DNA of 64,000 nucleotides, taken from assembly GCF_003312875.1 (NCBI RefSeq), contig NZ_CP015163.1, positions 7,936,001 through 8,000,000 on the forward strand, read 5' to 3'. Source of the DNA: Amycolatopsis albispora. Lineage in GTDB: Bacteria > Actinomycetota > Actinomycetes > Mycobacteriales > Pseudonocardiaceae. A program made the translations under genes and the position numbers. Each line of letters starts with the position of its first letter. Positions within the stretch are counted from its first letter, which is position 1. Positions 52,427 to 62,248 of the stretch are shown here, one piece after another. The notes under the pieces were generated by a model, which ran no database searches, had not been told where the DNA came from, and saw nothing but the letters and a program-made list of their open reading frames with translations.

Positions 52427-52464
52427 CGGGCACCCTCGACCGAACATATGGTCGGTGGTGCCCG
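52427..52464. terminator. hairpin after the secreted-protein operon
   Basis: CGGGCACC, CT, CGACC, short loop, GGTCG, GT, GGTGCCCG. It starts 25 bases after the stop codon and has no T-run. Confidence 0.6.
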
Positions 52465-52556
52465 CTAGTCTCGAGTAGGGTAGGACGCCGCCGCGCGCCG
52501 CCGCCCATGTCGAGATCAGGCGTGCCTCGCACGCCGTGAGCTGGGAGAACGACCCT

Positions 52557-54614
52557 GTGACTGCTTCTGCCGAGTCCCTGTACGGGGCAAACGACCTCAC
52601 CCACCTGGAAGGTCTGGAAGCGGTCCGGAAGCGGCCCGGCATGTACATCGGGTCCACCGACAGCCGCGGCATCAACCACCTGTTCTCCGAGGTGGTGGAC
52701 AACTCCACCGACGAGGGCGTGGCCGGGTACGCCACGAAGGTGGTGGTCACCCTGCACGCCGACGGCAGCGTCCAGGTCGACGACGACGGCCGCGGCATCC
52801 CCACCGGTGTGCACACCAAGTCCGGCCTGTCCGGGGTCGAGCTGGTGCTCACCCGGCTGCACGCGGGCGGCAAGTTCGGCGGTTCCGGCTACAAGACCTC
52901 GGGCGGCCTGCACGGTGTCGGCGCCTCGGCGGTGAACGCGCTGTCGCACCGGTTCGACGTGACCGTGAAGCAGGACGGCAAGGTCCACCAGATGTCCTTC
53001 GCGCACGGGAAACCCGGGAGTTTCGACGGCCCCGGCCCGAAGGCGAAGTTCACCCCGCGCTCTGGGCTGCAGGTGGTCCGGAAGATGAAGCGCGGCGAGC
53101 GCACCGGCACGTCCATCCGGTACTGGTACGACGCGCGTTACTTCGAGAACGGCGCCGCGCTGGACACCGAGGCCGTCCGGACGAAGCTGCGCAACACCGC
53201 GTTCCTGGTGCCGGGCGTCACCTACGTGCTGCGCACCGCGGTGGACGACTCGATCAGCGAGGAGACCTTCCACTTCCCCAACGGCCTCCAGGACATGGTC
53301 GAGTTCCTCGCGCCGGACAACGAAAAGCCGGTCTCCGGCACGCTGCTGATCACCGGCGAGGGCACCTACCGCGAGAACGCCGCCGACGCGAACGGCGTGA
53401 TGCAGTCCAAAGTGGAGCGCCGCGCCGAGGTGGAGGTGGCGCTGCGCTGGGGCACCGGCTACGAGCGCACGATCGAGTGCTTCAGCAACACCATTCGCAA
53501 CGTGCACGGCGGCACGCACCGGCGCGGGTTCGACCGCGCCATGGTGAAGGCGATCAACGAGGCGGTGGCGAAGACCCGCGGGCTGCTCAAGCCCAAGGAG
53601 GACCCGCCGACCGTCGAGGACGTGCTCGAGGGCATGACCGCGGTGATCCACGTGCGAATCCCGGAACCGCAGTTCACCTCGCAGACCAAGGACGAGCTGT
53701 CCACCGCGGGCATCACCAAGGTGATCCAGGGCGTGGTGGAGCGCCACATCAAGGCCTGGACCGAGGACCGCAAGACCAAAACCGAAGCCAAGACCGTGCT
53801 GCAGAAGGTGGTCGACGCCTCGCGCGTGCGGCTGACCCAGAAGCAGCAGAAGGACGCCGCGCGCCGCAAGACCGCGCTCGAAGGCGCCGCGATGCCGCCG
53901 AAGCTGGTCGACTGCCGGTCCACCGGTGTCTCGCGCGCGGAGCTGTTCCTGGTGGAGGGTGACAGCGCGCTCGGCTCGGCACGCATGGCGCGGGTTTCGG
54001 AGTACCAGGCGCTGCTGCCGCTGCGCGGCAAGATCCTCAACGTGCAGAAGGCCAGCCTCGGCGACACGCTCAAGAACGCCGAGATCGCCTCGATCGTGCA
54101 GGTGCTCGGCGCGGGCACCGGGCGCACCTTCGACCTGGCCTCGATGCGGTACGGCCGGGTCATCCTGATGGCCGACGCCGATGTGGACGGTTCGCACATC
54201 CGGACCCTGCTGATCACGCTCTTCGCCAAGTACATGCGGCCGGTGATCGAGGACGGCAGGCTGTACGCCGCGATGCCGCCGCTGCACAAGGTGGTCACCA
54301 AGGGGCGCAACCCGGAGACCGTCTTCACCTTCACCCAGCGCGAGATGGAGAGCACGGTGGCCAGGTTGGAGGCCGCCGGCAAGCAGATCGTCACCCCGGT
54401 GCCGCGGTTCAAGGGCCTCGGCGAGATGGACGCCGACGAGCTGTGGGAGACCACGATGAACCCGGCCACCCGCTCGGTCCGCCGGATCACGCTGGACGAC
54501 GCCGAAGCCGCCGAAGCCGCGCTCGAACTGCTGATGGGCGAGAAGGTCGAGCCACGCCGCAACTGGCTCGTCGAGTCCTCGCACCGGGTCGACGCCGAAG
54601 CCATCGACGCGTAA
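52557..54614 (+). CDS. parE: type IIA topoisomerase subunit B (ParE)
   Basis: A 685-residue GyrB/ParE protein. ATPase (GHKL) features: VVDNSTDEG, DDDGRGIPTG, GLHGVGASAVNALS; TOPRIM: VEGDSA and DADVDGSH. It decatenates and relaxes DNA with ParC, whose gene follows after 24 bases. The GTG at 52557 with GGGAGAA upstream is preferred over an in-frame GTG at 52536. ParE rather than GyrB because it lies next to an 828-residue ParC-like subunit and away from dnaA-recF; the distinction rests on context. Confidence 0.9.
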   Translation: MTASAESLYGANDLTHLEGLEAVRKRPGMYIGSTDSRGINHLFSEVVDNSTDEGVAGYATKVVVTLHADGSVQVDDDGRGIPTGVHTKSGLSGVELVLTRLHAGGKFGGSGYKTSGGLHGVGASAVNALSHRFDVTVKQDGKVHQMSFAHGKPGSFDGPGPKAKFTPRSGLQVVRKMKRGERTGTSIRYWYDARYFENGAALDTEAVRTKLRNTAFLVPGVTYVLRTAVDDSISEETFHFPNGLQDMVEFLAPDNEKPVSGTLLITGEGTYRENAADANGVMQSKVERRAEVEVALRWGTGYERTIECFSNTIRNVHGGTHRRGFDRAMVKAINEAVAKTRGLLKPKEDPPTVEDVLEGMTAVIHVRIPEPQFTSQTKDELSTAGITKVIQGVVERHIKAWTEDRKTKTEAKTVLQKVVDASRVRLTQKQQKDAARRKTALEGAAMPPKLVDCRSTGVSRAELFLVEGDSALGSARMARVSEYQALLPLRGKILNVQKASLGDTLKNAEIASIVQVLGAGTGRTFDLASMRYGRVILMADADVDGSHIRTLLITLFAKYMRPVIEDGRLYAAMPPLHKVVTKGRNPETVFTFTQREMESTVARLEAAGKQIVTPVPRFKGLGEMDADELWETTMNPATRSVRRITLDDAEAAEAALELLMGEKVEPRRNWLVESSHRVDAEAIDA

Positions 54615-54638
54615 GCGCGCCGATCTACTAGGAGAGAA

Positions 54639-57125
54639 ATGGCTCGCCGCAAGGGAACCACCACCAAGATCGATCCGGCCGCCTTCGACCAGGCCGGCGC
54701 GAACGTCTACGACAACCCGGTCAAGACCGAGATCGAGGACTCGTACCTCGAGTACGCCTACTCGGTGATCCACTCGCGCGCGCTGCCCGACGCGCGTGAC
54801 GGGTTGAAGCCGGTGCACCGCCGGATCCTGTTCTCCATGAACGAGAACGGCTACCGGCCGACGCACGCGTACGTGAAGTCGTCGCGGGTGGTCGGTGACG
54901 TGATGGGCAAGTACCACCCGCACGGCGACACCGCGATCTACGACGCGATGGTCCGCATGGCGCAGGACTTCTCGATGAACGTGCCGCTGATCGACGGGCA
55001 CGGCAACTTCGGCAGCCCCGACGACGGCCCGGCGGCCAGCCGGTACACCGAGGCGCGGATGTCGCGCGAGGCCATGCTGCTGGTCGGCGAGCTGGGCGAG
55101 GACACCGTCGACTTCCGGCCGAACTACGACGGTTCGCTGGCCGAGCCGTCGGTGCTGCCCGCGGCGTACCCGAACCTGCTGGTGAACGGGACCTCCGGGA
55201 TCGCCGTCGGCATGGCGACGAACATGATCCCGCACAACATGTTCGAGGTGATCACCGCCGCGCGCTGGCTGATCAACCACCCGAACGCCTCGCTGGACAA
55301 GCTGATGGAGTTCGTGCCGGGGCCCGACCTGCCCACCGGCGGCATGCTGCTCGGCCTGGACGAGGTGCGCAAGGCGTACGAGACCGGGCGCGGGGTGGTC
55401 CGCATGCGTGCCAAGGCCGAGACCGGCCCGCTGGAGGGCAGCCGCGGCCGCCAGGCGATCACCGTCACCGAGCTGCCCTACGGCGTGGGCACCGAGCGGA
55501 TCATCGAGAAGATCACCGACGAGGTCAACAAGTCCAAGCGGCTCACCGGCATCGCCGACGTCAAGGACCTGACCGACCGCGAGAACGGCACGCGGCTGGT
55601 GATCGAGTGCAAGGTCGGCGTGAACCCGCAGGCGCTGCTCGCGGACCTGTACCGGCTGACCCCGCTCGAGCAGTCCTTCGGCATCAACAACCTGGTGCTG
55701 GTCGACGGCCAGCCGCGCACGCTCGGGCTGAAGGCGCTGCTGGAGGTGTTCCTGGCGCACCGGTACGACGTGGTCACCCGACGGACCAGGTACCGGCGGC
55801 GCAAGCGGGAGGAGCGGCTGCACCTGGTCGAGGGCCTGCTCAAGGCGCTGCTGAACATCGACAAGGTGATCAAGCTGATCCGCGGCAGCGAGAACGCGCA
55901 GGACGCCAAGGACGGCCTGATGAAGCAGTTCAAGCTGTCCGAGATCCAGGCCACCTACATCCTGGACACGCCGCTGCGGCGGCTGACCAAGTACGACCGG
56001 CTGGAGCTGGAGGCTGAGCAGGACAAGCTGCGCGAGGAGATCGCGGAGCTGACCAAGATCCTCGACGACGAGTCCGTGCTGAAGAAGGTGGTCTCCAGCG
56101 AGCTGGGCAAGATCGCCAAGGAGTTCTCCAGCGAGCGCCGCACCGCGCTGATCGACGGTGACCTCAAGGAGGTGCTGGCCGCGTCGAAGCCGGCCGGGCC
56201 GCTGGAGGTCGCCGACGACCCGTGCCAGGTCATCCTGTCCGCCACCGGGCTGGTGGCGCGCACCGCGGCCGAGTCGGAGGAGGTCTCGGAAGGCCGCCGC
56301 CGCAACGGCCGCGCCCGGCACGACGCGGTCGCGGCCGTGGTGCACTCGACCGCACGCGGGCAGATCCTGCTGGTCACCAGCCGCGGGCGGGCGTTCAAGA
56401 CCGACGTGCTGCCGTTGCCGGTGCTGCCCGAGCAGGTCGGCACCGTGTCGCTGCGCGGTGGCATGGCGGCGAGCGAGCTGGTGCCGCTGGAGAAGGGGGA
56501 GCGGGTGATCGGCGTGGCGCCGCTGGGCGAACAGGCCGAGGGCTCGCCCGGGCTGGCGCTGGGCACGCGCAACGGCGTGGTGAAGGTCTGCGCGCCGGAG
56601 TGGCCGGTGCGGTCGGACGAGTTCGAGGTGATCTCGCTCAAGGACGGCGACGAAGTGGTCGGCGCGACCTGGCTCACCGACGGTTCGGAGTCGCTGGCGT
56701 TCCTGACGTCGCAGGCTTCGCTGCTGCGGTACTCGGCTTCGCTGGTGCGGCCGCAGGGGCTCAAGGGCGGTGGCATGGCCGGGATCAACGTGGGCGCGGA
56801 CGCGCACGTGGTGTTCTTCGGTGCCGTGCGCACGGACGACGGCGAGCACGGCGAGCCGATGGTGGTCACCGCGACCGGGCAGAGCGTGAAGGTGACGCCG
56901 TTCGAGGAGTACCCGGCGAAGGGCCGCGGCACCGGGGGCGTGCGCACGCACCGTTTCCTGAAGGGCGAAACCGGGCTGGCGGTCGGGTGGATCGGCCCGC
57001 GCCCGGCGGGTTCGTCCTCGAGCGGTTCCCCGGTCGAGCTGCCGGAAGTGGACCTCCGCCGAGACGGCTCGGGTGCCGCGCACCCGGGCCCGGACGTCGT
57101 CGGCCACCTGATCGAACGAGGCTGA
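54639..57125 (+). CDS. parC: type IIA topoisomerase subunit A (ParC)
   Basis: An 828-residue GyrA/ParC subunit that cleaves DNA through the Tyr in ASRYTEAR. The quinolone-determining region reads HPHGDTAIYD, with Thr where E. coli GyrA has Ser83 and the acidic residue of position 87 kept. The C-terminal beta-pinwheel (LVTSRGRAFKTD, GTRNGVVKVC, VTATGQSVKVT) is complete. It is followed directly by a type-A palindrome that is split by an IS110 element. Confidence 0.92.
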   Translation: MARRKGTTTKIDPAAFDQAGANVYDNPVKTEIEDSYLEYAYSVIHSRALPDARDGLKPVHRRILFSMNENGYRPTHAYVKSSRVVGDVMGKYHPHGDTAIYDAMVRMAQDFSMNVPLIDGHGNFGSPDDGPAASRYTEARMSREAMLLVGELGEDTVDFRPNYDGSLAEPSVLPAAYPNLLVNGTSGIAVGMATNMIPHNMFEVITAARWLINHPNASLDKLMEFVPGPDLPTGGMLLGLDEVRKAYETGRGVVRMRAKAETGPLEGSRGRQAITVTELPYGVGTERIIEKITDEVNKSKRLTGIADVKDLTDRENGTRLVIECKVGVNPQALLADLYRLTPLEQSFGINNLVLVDGQPRTLGLKALLEVFLAHRYDVVTRRTRYRRRKREERLHLVEGLLKALLNIDKVIKLIRGSENAQDAKDGLMKQFKLSEIQATYILDTPLRRLTKYDRLELEAEQDKLREEIAELTKILDDESVLKKVVSSELGKIAKEFSSERRTALIDGDLKEVLAASKPAGPLEVADDPCQVILSATGLVARTAAESEEVSEGRRRNGRARHDAVAAVVHSTARGQILLVTSRGRAFKTDVLPLPVLPEQVGTVSLRGGMAASELVPLEKGERVIGVAPLGEQAEGSPGLALGTRNGVVKVCAPEWPVRSDEFEVISLKDGDEVVGATWLTDGSESLAFLTSQASLLRYSASLVRPQGLKGGGMAGINVGADAHVVFFGAVRTDDGEHGEPMVVTATGQSVKVTPFEEYPAKGRGTGGVRTHRFLKGETGLAVGWIGPRPAGSSSSGSPVELPEVDLRRDGSGAAHPGPDVVGHLIERG

Positions 57126-57131
57126 CCTTCC

Positions 57132-57144
57132 AGGAACACGAATG
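57132..57144. repeat. left fragment of split ATGTGGCTTTCG palindrome
   Basis: AGGAACACGAATG. Joined to TGGCTTTCGGGGCG at 58433 it restores the left arm of a perfect palindrome ending at 58476. The IS110 insertion separates the halves. Confidence 0.9.
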
Positions 57145-57155
57145 AAGCTTCTATG

Positions 57156-58184
57156 TCAAGTGAGGTCGGTGGTGAGTGCTCGGTAGATGGTGTTGGCGAG
57201 GTGGCGTTTGAGGGCGCGGAGGGCGGCTTTGGTGGTGGCGTGGGGGTGGTGTTTGGTCCAGTTGTCGCGGTAGGTGCGGGCGGGTGGGTGGTGGGTGAGT
57301 TGGGTGATGGCGATGCGGTGGAGGCAGGTGTTGAGTTGGCGGTTGCCGCCGCGGTTGAGGCGGTAGTGGGGTTTGTTGGCTGTCCAGGTGGGGATGGGTG
57401 CGGTGCCGGTGTGCATGGCGTAGGCGGCGGGTGAGCGGAAGCGGGTGATGCCGGCGGTTTCGCCGATGATTTTCGCGGCGAGGACGGTGCTGACGCCGGT
57501 GATGGCCAGCAGGGTGGGGGCCAGGGGCTGGACTCGGGTGCGGAGTTGGTGTTCGAGCTGGGTGATCTGCTGGGTCAGGGTGGTGATCTCGGTGAGCAGG
57601 TCCAGGGCGAGGTCGCGGCGGACGCTGGCGGGCAGGGTGGACAGGGCGGTGGTGAGGGTGTGCTGGGCGCGGGGCCCGGTCAGGCGGGGGTGGGTCTGGT
57701 CCAGGGCGGGGTCGAGGTCGTGCAGGTGCCAGCGCAGTTGGTTGATGCTGGCGGTGCGGCGGTTGACCAGGTGTTCGCGCCGGTCGGAGAGCAGGCGCAG
57801 GTCCAGGGCGGTCTGGTCCAGGTGTGCGGTGGGCAGGTCGGGTTCGCGCAGGGCGGCGCGGGCGATGGCCAGGGCGTCGATCGGGTCGGATTTGCCGCGG
57901 GTGCGGGCGCTGGCGCGGCAGGCGGCCATCAGTTTGGGTGGGACCCAGACCACGGTGGCGCCGGTGCCGATCAGGGTGCGGACCAGTCGCCCGGCCACGC
58001 CGCGGCCGTCTTCGACCGCCCAGCGCGGCCCGGTGCCGAACTGGGTGGCCCAGGACCGCAGCCGCAGCAGCCCGTCGGGGTCGGCGGTCACGGTTTTCTG
58101 CCCCAGGCGGCGGCCGGTCTGATCGACCGCGACCGCGGTGTGGCTGGACTTGTGCGGATCGATGCCAATGACCACCATGGACAC
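57156..58184 (-). CDS. IS110-family transposase (DEDD recombinase)
   Basis: A 342-residue IS110 recombinase. N-terminal RuvC-like domain: GIDPHKSSHTA, AVEDGRGVAGR, KSDPIDALAIAR supply the DEDD acids. C-terminal Tnp20-like domain: GVSTVLAAKIIGE and RLNRGGNRQLN. In place of the Ser-Gly segment usual before that motif I read PTWTANK, so the catalytic Ser may be replaced by Thr; this needs an alignment. The GTG at 58184 has GGAAGG ten bases upstream. It should act with a bridge RNA encoded in the left end. Confidence 0.9.
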   Translation of the reverse strand: MSMVVIGIDPHKSSHTAVAVDQTGRRLGQKTVTADPDGLLRLRSWATQFGTGPRWAVEDGRGVAGRLVRTLIGTGATVVWVPPKLMAACRASARTRGKSDPIDALAIARAALREPDLPTAHLDQTALDLRLLSDRREHLVNRRTASINQLRWHLHDLDPALDQTHPRLTGPRAQHTLTTALSTLPASVRRDLALDLLTEITTLTQQITQLEHQLRTRVQPLAPTLLAITGVSTVLAAKIIGETAGITRFRSPAAYAMHTGTAPIPTWTANKPHYRLNRGGNRQLNTCLHRIAITQLTHHPPARTYRDNWTKHHPHATTKAALRALKRHLANTIYRALTTDLT

Positions 58185-58430
58185 CGCGTGTGTTCCTTCC
58201 CTAGCCGGAGAACATGCGTCTTTTCCGGGCCGGGCTGGTCGGACACACCTCAGTCGAGGTTGATGGCGTATGCCCACGCTTCTATCAAGTCAGGCCAGCC
58301 AGGCCCGGACCTTGATCACGCTGGACAATTCGTTCGCAAGCCAGCAACGGCAGTGGCTTTCAGAGTCACCACGCGATCAAGACCGGACCCTAACCGCCCA
58401 CCACGAGCGGCCACACCAACCCTGACACTG
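58185..58430 (-). ncRNA. predicted bridge RNA of the IS110 element
   Basis: The noncoding left end, read in transposase orientation, contains four guides in the order known for IS621 bridge RNA. Target loop: GAAAGCCACT (58361-58352, same as the left target) and ACGAAT (58333-58328, complementary to right target ATTCGT). Donor loop: ATAGAAGC (58285-58278, same as the element right end) and ACTGAG (58254-58249, complementary to core plus left end, CTCAGT). The RNA ends and folding were not computed. Confidence 0.75.
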
Positions 58431-58432
58431 AG

Positions 58433-58476
58433 TGGCTTTCGGGGCGAAATCCGCCCCGAAAGCCACATTCGTGTTC
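58433..58476. repeat. right fragment of split ATGTGGCTTTCG palindrome
   Basis: TGGCTTTCGGGGCG, loop AAATC, then CGCCCCGAAAGCCACATTCG-TGTTC. The last three bases before the protease stop codon follow at 58478. Confidence 0.92.
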
Positions 58477-58477
58477 G

Positions 58478-59592
<1,115 letters not shown>

Positions 59593-60459
59593 TTATGCGC
59601 AGGCTGCGGCGAGGGCGCGGATGCGGGTGGTTTCGCCGGAGGTGGGCCAGACCAGGCCCCAGTGCACGGGTGGCGTGTGCCGGAACGGGATGAAGCGTAG
59701 TGACGGGCGGGCGAAGTAGTCCGCCGCGTGGGCGGCCAGTGGGCAGACGCCCGCGCCCGTCGAGACGGCGGAGAGCAGTTCCTGGAAGGTGCGCACCGGC
59801 GCACCGCGGCGGATCGGGTGGCCGTCCGGGGTGTGCCACGGCTCGTCCTGCCAGTACGGCGCCGGTGGGTGGGCGGCACGCAGCACGGTGTCGCGTGCCA
59901 GGTCCTCCAGGGTGACGAAATCCTTGCGGGCGAACGGGTGCTTCGCGGAGACCGCCAGCACCATCTGTTCACTGTAGACAGTCGGACCGGTGGTGATGCC
60001 CGGTTCGTCCGCCGGGAGCAGGGTGACCAGTGCGTCCGCGTCGCCGTCGCGGAGGATGGTGAACACGTCCGCGAAGTCGGCCTCGCGGATCTGCACCTCG
60101 CAGCCCGGGTTTTCGCGGCGGAATCGCTCCAAAGTGGACTCCACCAGGTCGGCGACGCCCGGTGCTTCGAAGGCGAGGCGCAGCACGCCGGTGACACCGC
60201 GGCCCGCCGCCTTCGCGCGGGCGAGGCCTTCTTCGATGCGGCGGTACGCCGGGCCGAGGTCACCGCGCAGGCGAGCGCCGATCGGGGTCAGCGCCACCCG
60301 TCGGCTGGTGCGCTCGAACAGCGGGGCACCGAGCTGCCGCTCCGTCTTCCGGATCGACTGGCTGACCCGCGCCTGCGACACCCGCAGCCGCTCGGCGGTC
60401 CGGCCGAAGTGCAGTTCCTCGGCCAGCACCAGGAAGATCTCGATCTCACGCAGCTCCAC
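59593..60459 (-). CDS. LysR-family transcriptional regulator
   Basis: A 288-residue LTTR. The N-terminal winged helix LREIEIFLVLAEELHFGRTAE (in two parts around FLVLAEE) and SQSIRKTERQLGAPLFERTSR are standard; the C-terminal effector domain follows. It diverges from the cupin gene across 99 bases containing an LTTR-type site, so it probably regulates that gene. Confidence 0.9.
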   Translation of the reverse strand: MELREIEIFLVLAEELHFGRTAERLRVSQARVSQSIRKTERQLGAPLFERTSRRVALTPIGARLRGDLGPAYRRIEEGLARAKAAGRGVTGVLRLAFEAPGVADLVESTLERFRRENPGCEVQIREADFADVFTILRDGDADALVTLLPADEPGITTGPTVYSEQMVLAVSAKHPFARKDFVTLEDLARDTVLRAAHPPAPYWQDEPWHTPDGHPIRRGAPVRTFQELLSAVSTGAGVCPLAAHAADYFARPSLRFIPFRHTPPVHWGLVWPTSGETTRIRALAAACA

Positions 60460-60462
60460 GGA

Positions 60463-60484
60463 TCGATAATACTGAGGTTATCGA
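60463..60484. promoter_or_regulatory. LysR-type operator between lysR and cupin genes
   Basis: TCGATAA, eight bases, TTATCGA; it contains the T-N11-A spacing. It starts four bases upstream of the LysR start codon and 75 bases before the cupin start. Confidence 0.65.
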
Positions 60485-60558
60485 GCATGTCGTGGATCGG
60501 CGTTGTTCCGCCTGGTCGGCGCGGCGAAGGTGGAGTCATCACCGCAGAAGGAGCCACG

Positions 60559-61035
60559 ATGAACCACCACCTGGTCCGCGCCACCGAAGCCGAAACCCTG
60601 ACCGGCGACCCCGGCGCGCTGATCGAGCTGCTCGCCGACACCGGCACCACCGGCGGCGCGCTCACCGCGAACCGCACGGTCTTCCGCACCGGCGCCGACG
60701 GCGCGCCACCGCACTTCCACACCAAGGCGTCCGAGCTGTTCTTCGTGCTCGACGGTGAGCTGGAGGTCCTGCTCGGCGAGGACGTCGTGGTGCTCAAGAA
60801 GGGCGACCTGCTGGTGGTCCCGCCGCGCACCCCGCACGCTTTCGGCGCCGTCGAGGGCAAGGAAGCCGACGTGCTCTTCGTGTTCGCGCCCGCGATGGGC
60901 CGGTTCGACTACTACCGCCTGCTCGACCGCGTGCACCGCGGCGAGACCGAGCCGAAGGAGATCGGCGCGTCGCAGGAGCGCTTCGACAACCACTACGTCG
61001 ACAGCCCGGAATGGCGCAAGGCGCGGTCACACTGA
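60559..61035 (+). CDS. cupin-domain protein
   Basis: A 158-residue single cupin: PPHFHTKASELFFVLDGELEV split around HTKASE gives motif 1 (H-x-H, E) and PPRTPHAFGA gives motif 2 His. The metal site looks complete. GAAGGAG precedes the ATG. The gene overlaps the convergent hydrolase gene by nine bases. Function is unknown; regulation by the divergent LysR is likely. Confidence 0.88.
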   Translation: MNHHLVRATEAETLTGDPGALIELLADTGTTGGALTANRTVFRTGADGAPPHFHTKASELFFVLDGELEVLLGEDVVVLKKGDLLVVPPRTPHAFGAVEGKEADVLFVFAPAMGRFDYYRLLDRVHRGETEPKEIGASQERFDNHYVDSPEWRKARSH

Positions 61036-62208
61036 AATGAGCCTGCCGAGGGCGAGCCGCGCGGTGAGCAGGTTGCCGAGCAATCTGGCCGGGCCCCGGC
61101 GCGGCAGCGCGGCGAGCCGCGGGGCCAGCTCGGGCAGTCGCCGGTGCCCGCCGCCGGCGACGATGCGCGCGGCGGTCAGCGCCGCCAGCCGGTGCGTGTC
61201 CAGCGCGCTGTGCCCGGTGTCCGCCAGCGGCACCAGCACCCCGTCCGGAGCCAGCGAAGCGACCCGCGCGGCGATCGACCGCGGCGTGCGGATGTCGTTG
61301 TCCCCGGAGAGCACCGACACCGGCCAGTGGAACCGGCGCAGCGCGGTGGTCAGGTCGAACGGCTCGCCGCGGAACGGCGGGTACTTCGCCGCCAGCGCAC
61401 CGAAGTAGAGGTTGACGTCGAGCGGCCTGCCGTCGGGCTCCGGCGCGAACCCCAGCTCACCGAAGGCGATCGCGCCGACCAGGTCGAACTCCATCACGAA
61501 CCGGTTGACCTTGGTGGTTTCCAGCTCACCGAGCCCGCTCAGCCACCGCCAGACCCCCTGGCCGCGGCCGTCGGCCAGCAGCCGCAGCAGTCGCTCGACC
61601 TGCGGCCTGCCCCCGAACTCGTGCACCACCTGGAGCACCTGCCCGGTCTCCTCGGCCGCCACGATCCCGGCGTCGACCAGGTCGGTCAGCGAGCTGTTCA
61701 GGTACAGCTCACGCAACGCGGCACGCTGCGCGTGGTCGTCGTGCGCGGACAGCATCGGCGAATCGAGCACCATCGACTGGACACGCGCCGGGTGCCGCAC
61801 GCCGAGCCCCTGCGCGAGATACGTGCCGTACGAAGAGCCGTACACCACCGCGCGCCGCACCCCGCAGTCGTCCAGCACGGCGGCGAGGTCGTCGATCACC
61901 TGCTCGACGGTCAGCGCGGAGAACGGCAGGTCGTCGCCGTTGTCGTCGGTGCGCGACAGGCCGACGCCCCGGTGCTCGACCATCACCACGTCGAGACCGC
62001 GTGCGGCGGCATCCCGGCGCAGGCGGTGGTACGGCAGGACCGACGCCAGCCCCGGCCCGCCCGGCAGCACCAGCAGCGGGCAGTCACCCGGCGGCCCGGC
62101 GCGGACGTAGTGCAGGTCGAAGTCGCGCCCGTCACCGACCGGACGGCGCAACCGCCGCACGCCCGGCATGGCGGCCACCCTCGCGCGCAGGGCTTCGCCC
62201 TTGATCAT
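61027..62208 (-). CDS. alpha/beta-hydrolase, proline iminopeptidase-like
   Basis: A 393-residue hydrolase of the prolyl aminopeptidase/tripeptidyl peptidase type: oxyanion loop LPGGPGLAS, VEHRGVGLS, nucleophile YGSSYGTYLA, Asp in LSGDNDIRTP and His in DTGHSALD. The ATG at 62208 with GGGAGG is preferred over 62232. Cytoplasmic, no signal peptide. It overlaps the convergent cupin gene. Confidence 0.85.
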   Translation of the reverse strand: MIKGEALRARVAAMPGVRRLRRPVGDGRDFDLHYVRAGPPGDCPLLVLPGGPGLASVLPYHRLRRDAAARGLDVVMVEHRGVGLSRTDDNGDDLPFSALTVEQVIDDLAAVLDDCGVRRAVVYGSSYGTYLAQGLGVRHPARVQSMVLDSPMLSAHDDHAQRAALRELYLNSSLTDLVDAGIVAAEETGQVLQVVHEFGGRPQVERLLRLLADGRGQGVWRWLSGLGELETTKVNRFVMEFDLVGAIAFGELGFAPEPDGRPLDVNLYFGALAAKYPPFRGEPFDLTTALRRFHWPVSVLSGDNDIRTPRSIAARVASLAPDGVLVPLADTGHSALDTHRLAALTAARIVAGGGHRRLPELAPRLAALPRRGPARLLGNLLTARLALGRLISV

Positions 62209-62248
62209 CGTCGACCTCCCGCGGTCGAACATACAAGGGCGCGGCCGG

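Larger units (their letters stand above)
57143..58432 (-). mobile_element. IS110-family insertion sequence in a type-A palindrome
   Basis: About 1.29 kb. Read in transposase orientation the left junction is GAAAGCCA-CT-CAGTGTC and the right junction is AGAAGCTT-CA-TTCGTG; removing the element and one dinucleotide restores GAAAGCCA-CA-TTCGTG exactly. So there is no long duplication, only a two-base core (CT from donor, CA from target), as in IS110 recombination. There are no terminal inverted repeats. The right end is short (11 bases after the transposase stop), the left end noncoding and about 245 bases long. Confidence 0.9.

Noticed and set aside
52353..57107. 1584-codon open frame opposite parE and parC
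   Set aside because: Shadow frame; both topoisomerase genes on the plus strand are complete and diagnostic.
52557..57125. parE-parC as self-resistance genes of the biosynthetic locus
   Set aside because: They are 18 kb away, in an ordinary chromosomal setting, and have normal sequences; enediynes do not target topoisomerases.
59728..60558. Upstream extension of the cupin frame to 59728
   Set aside because: It runs antisense through the LysR gene; the ATG at 60559 has GAAGGAG and gives the family N-terminus.
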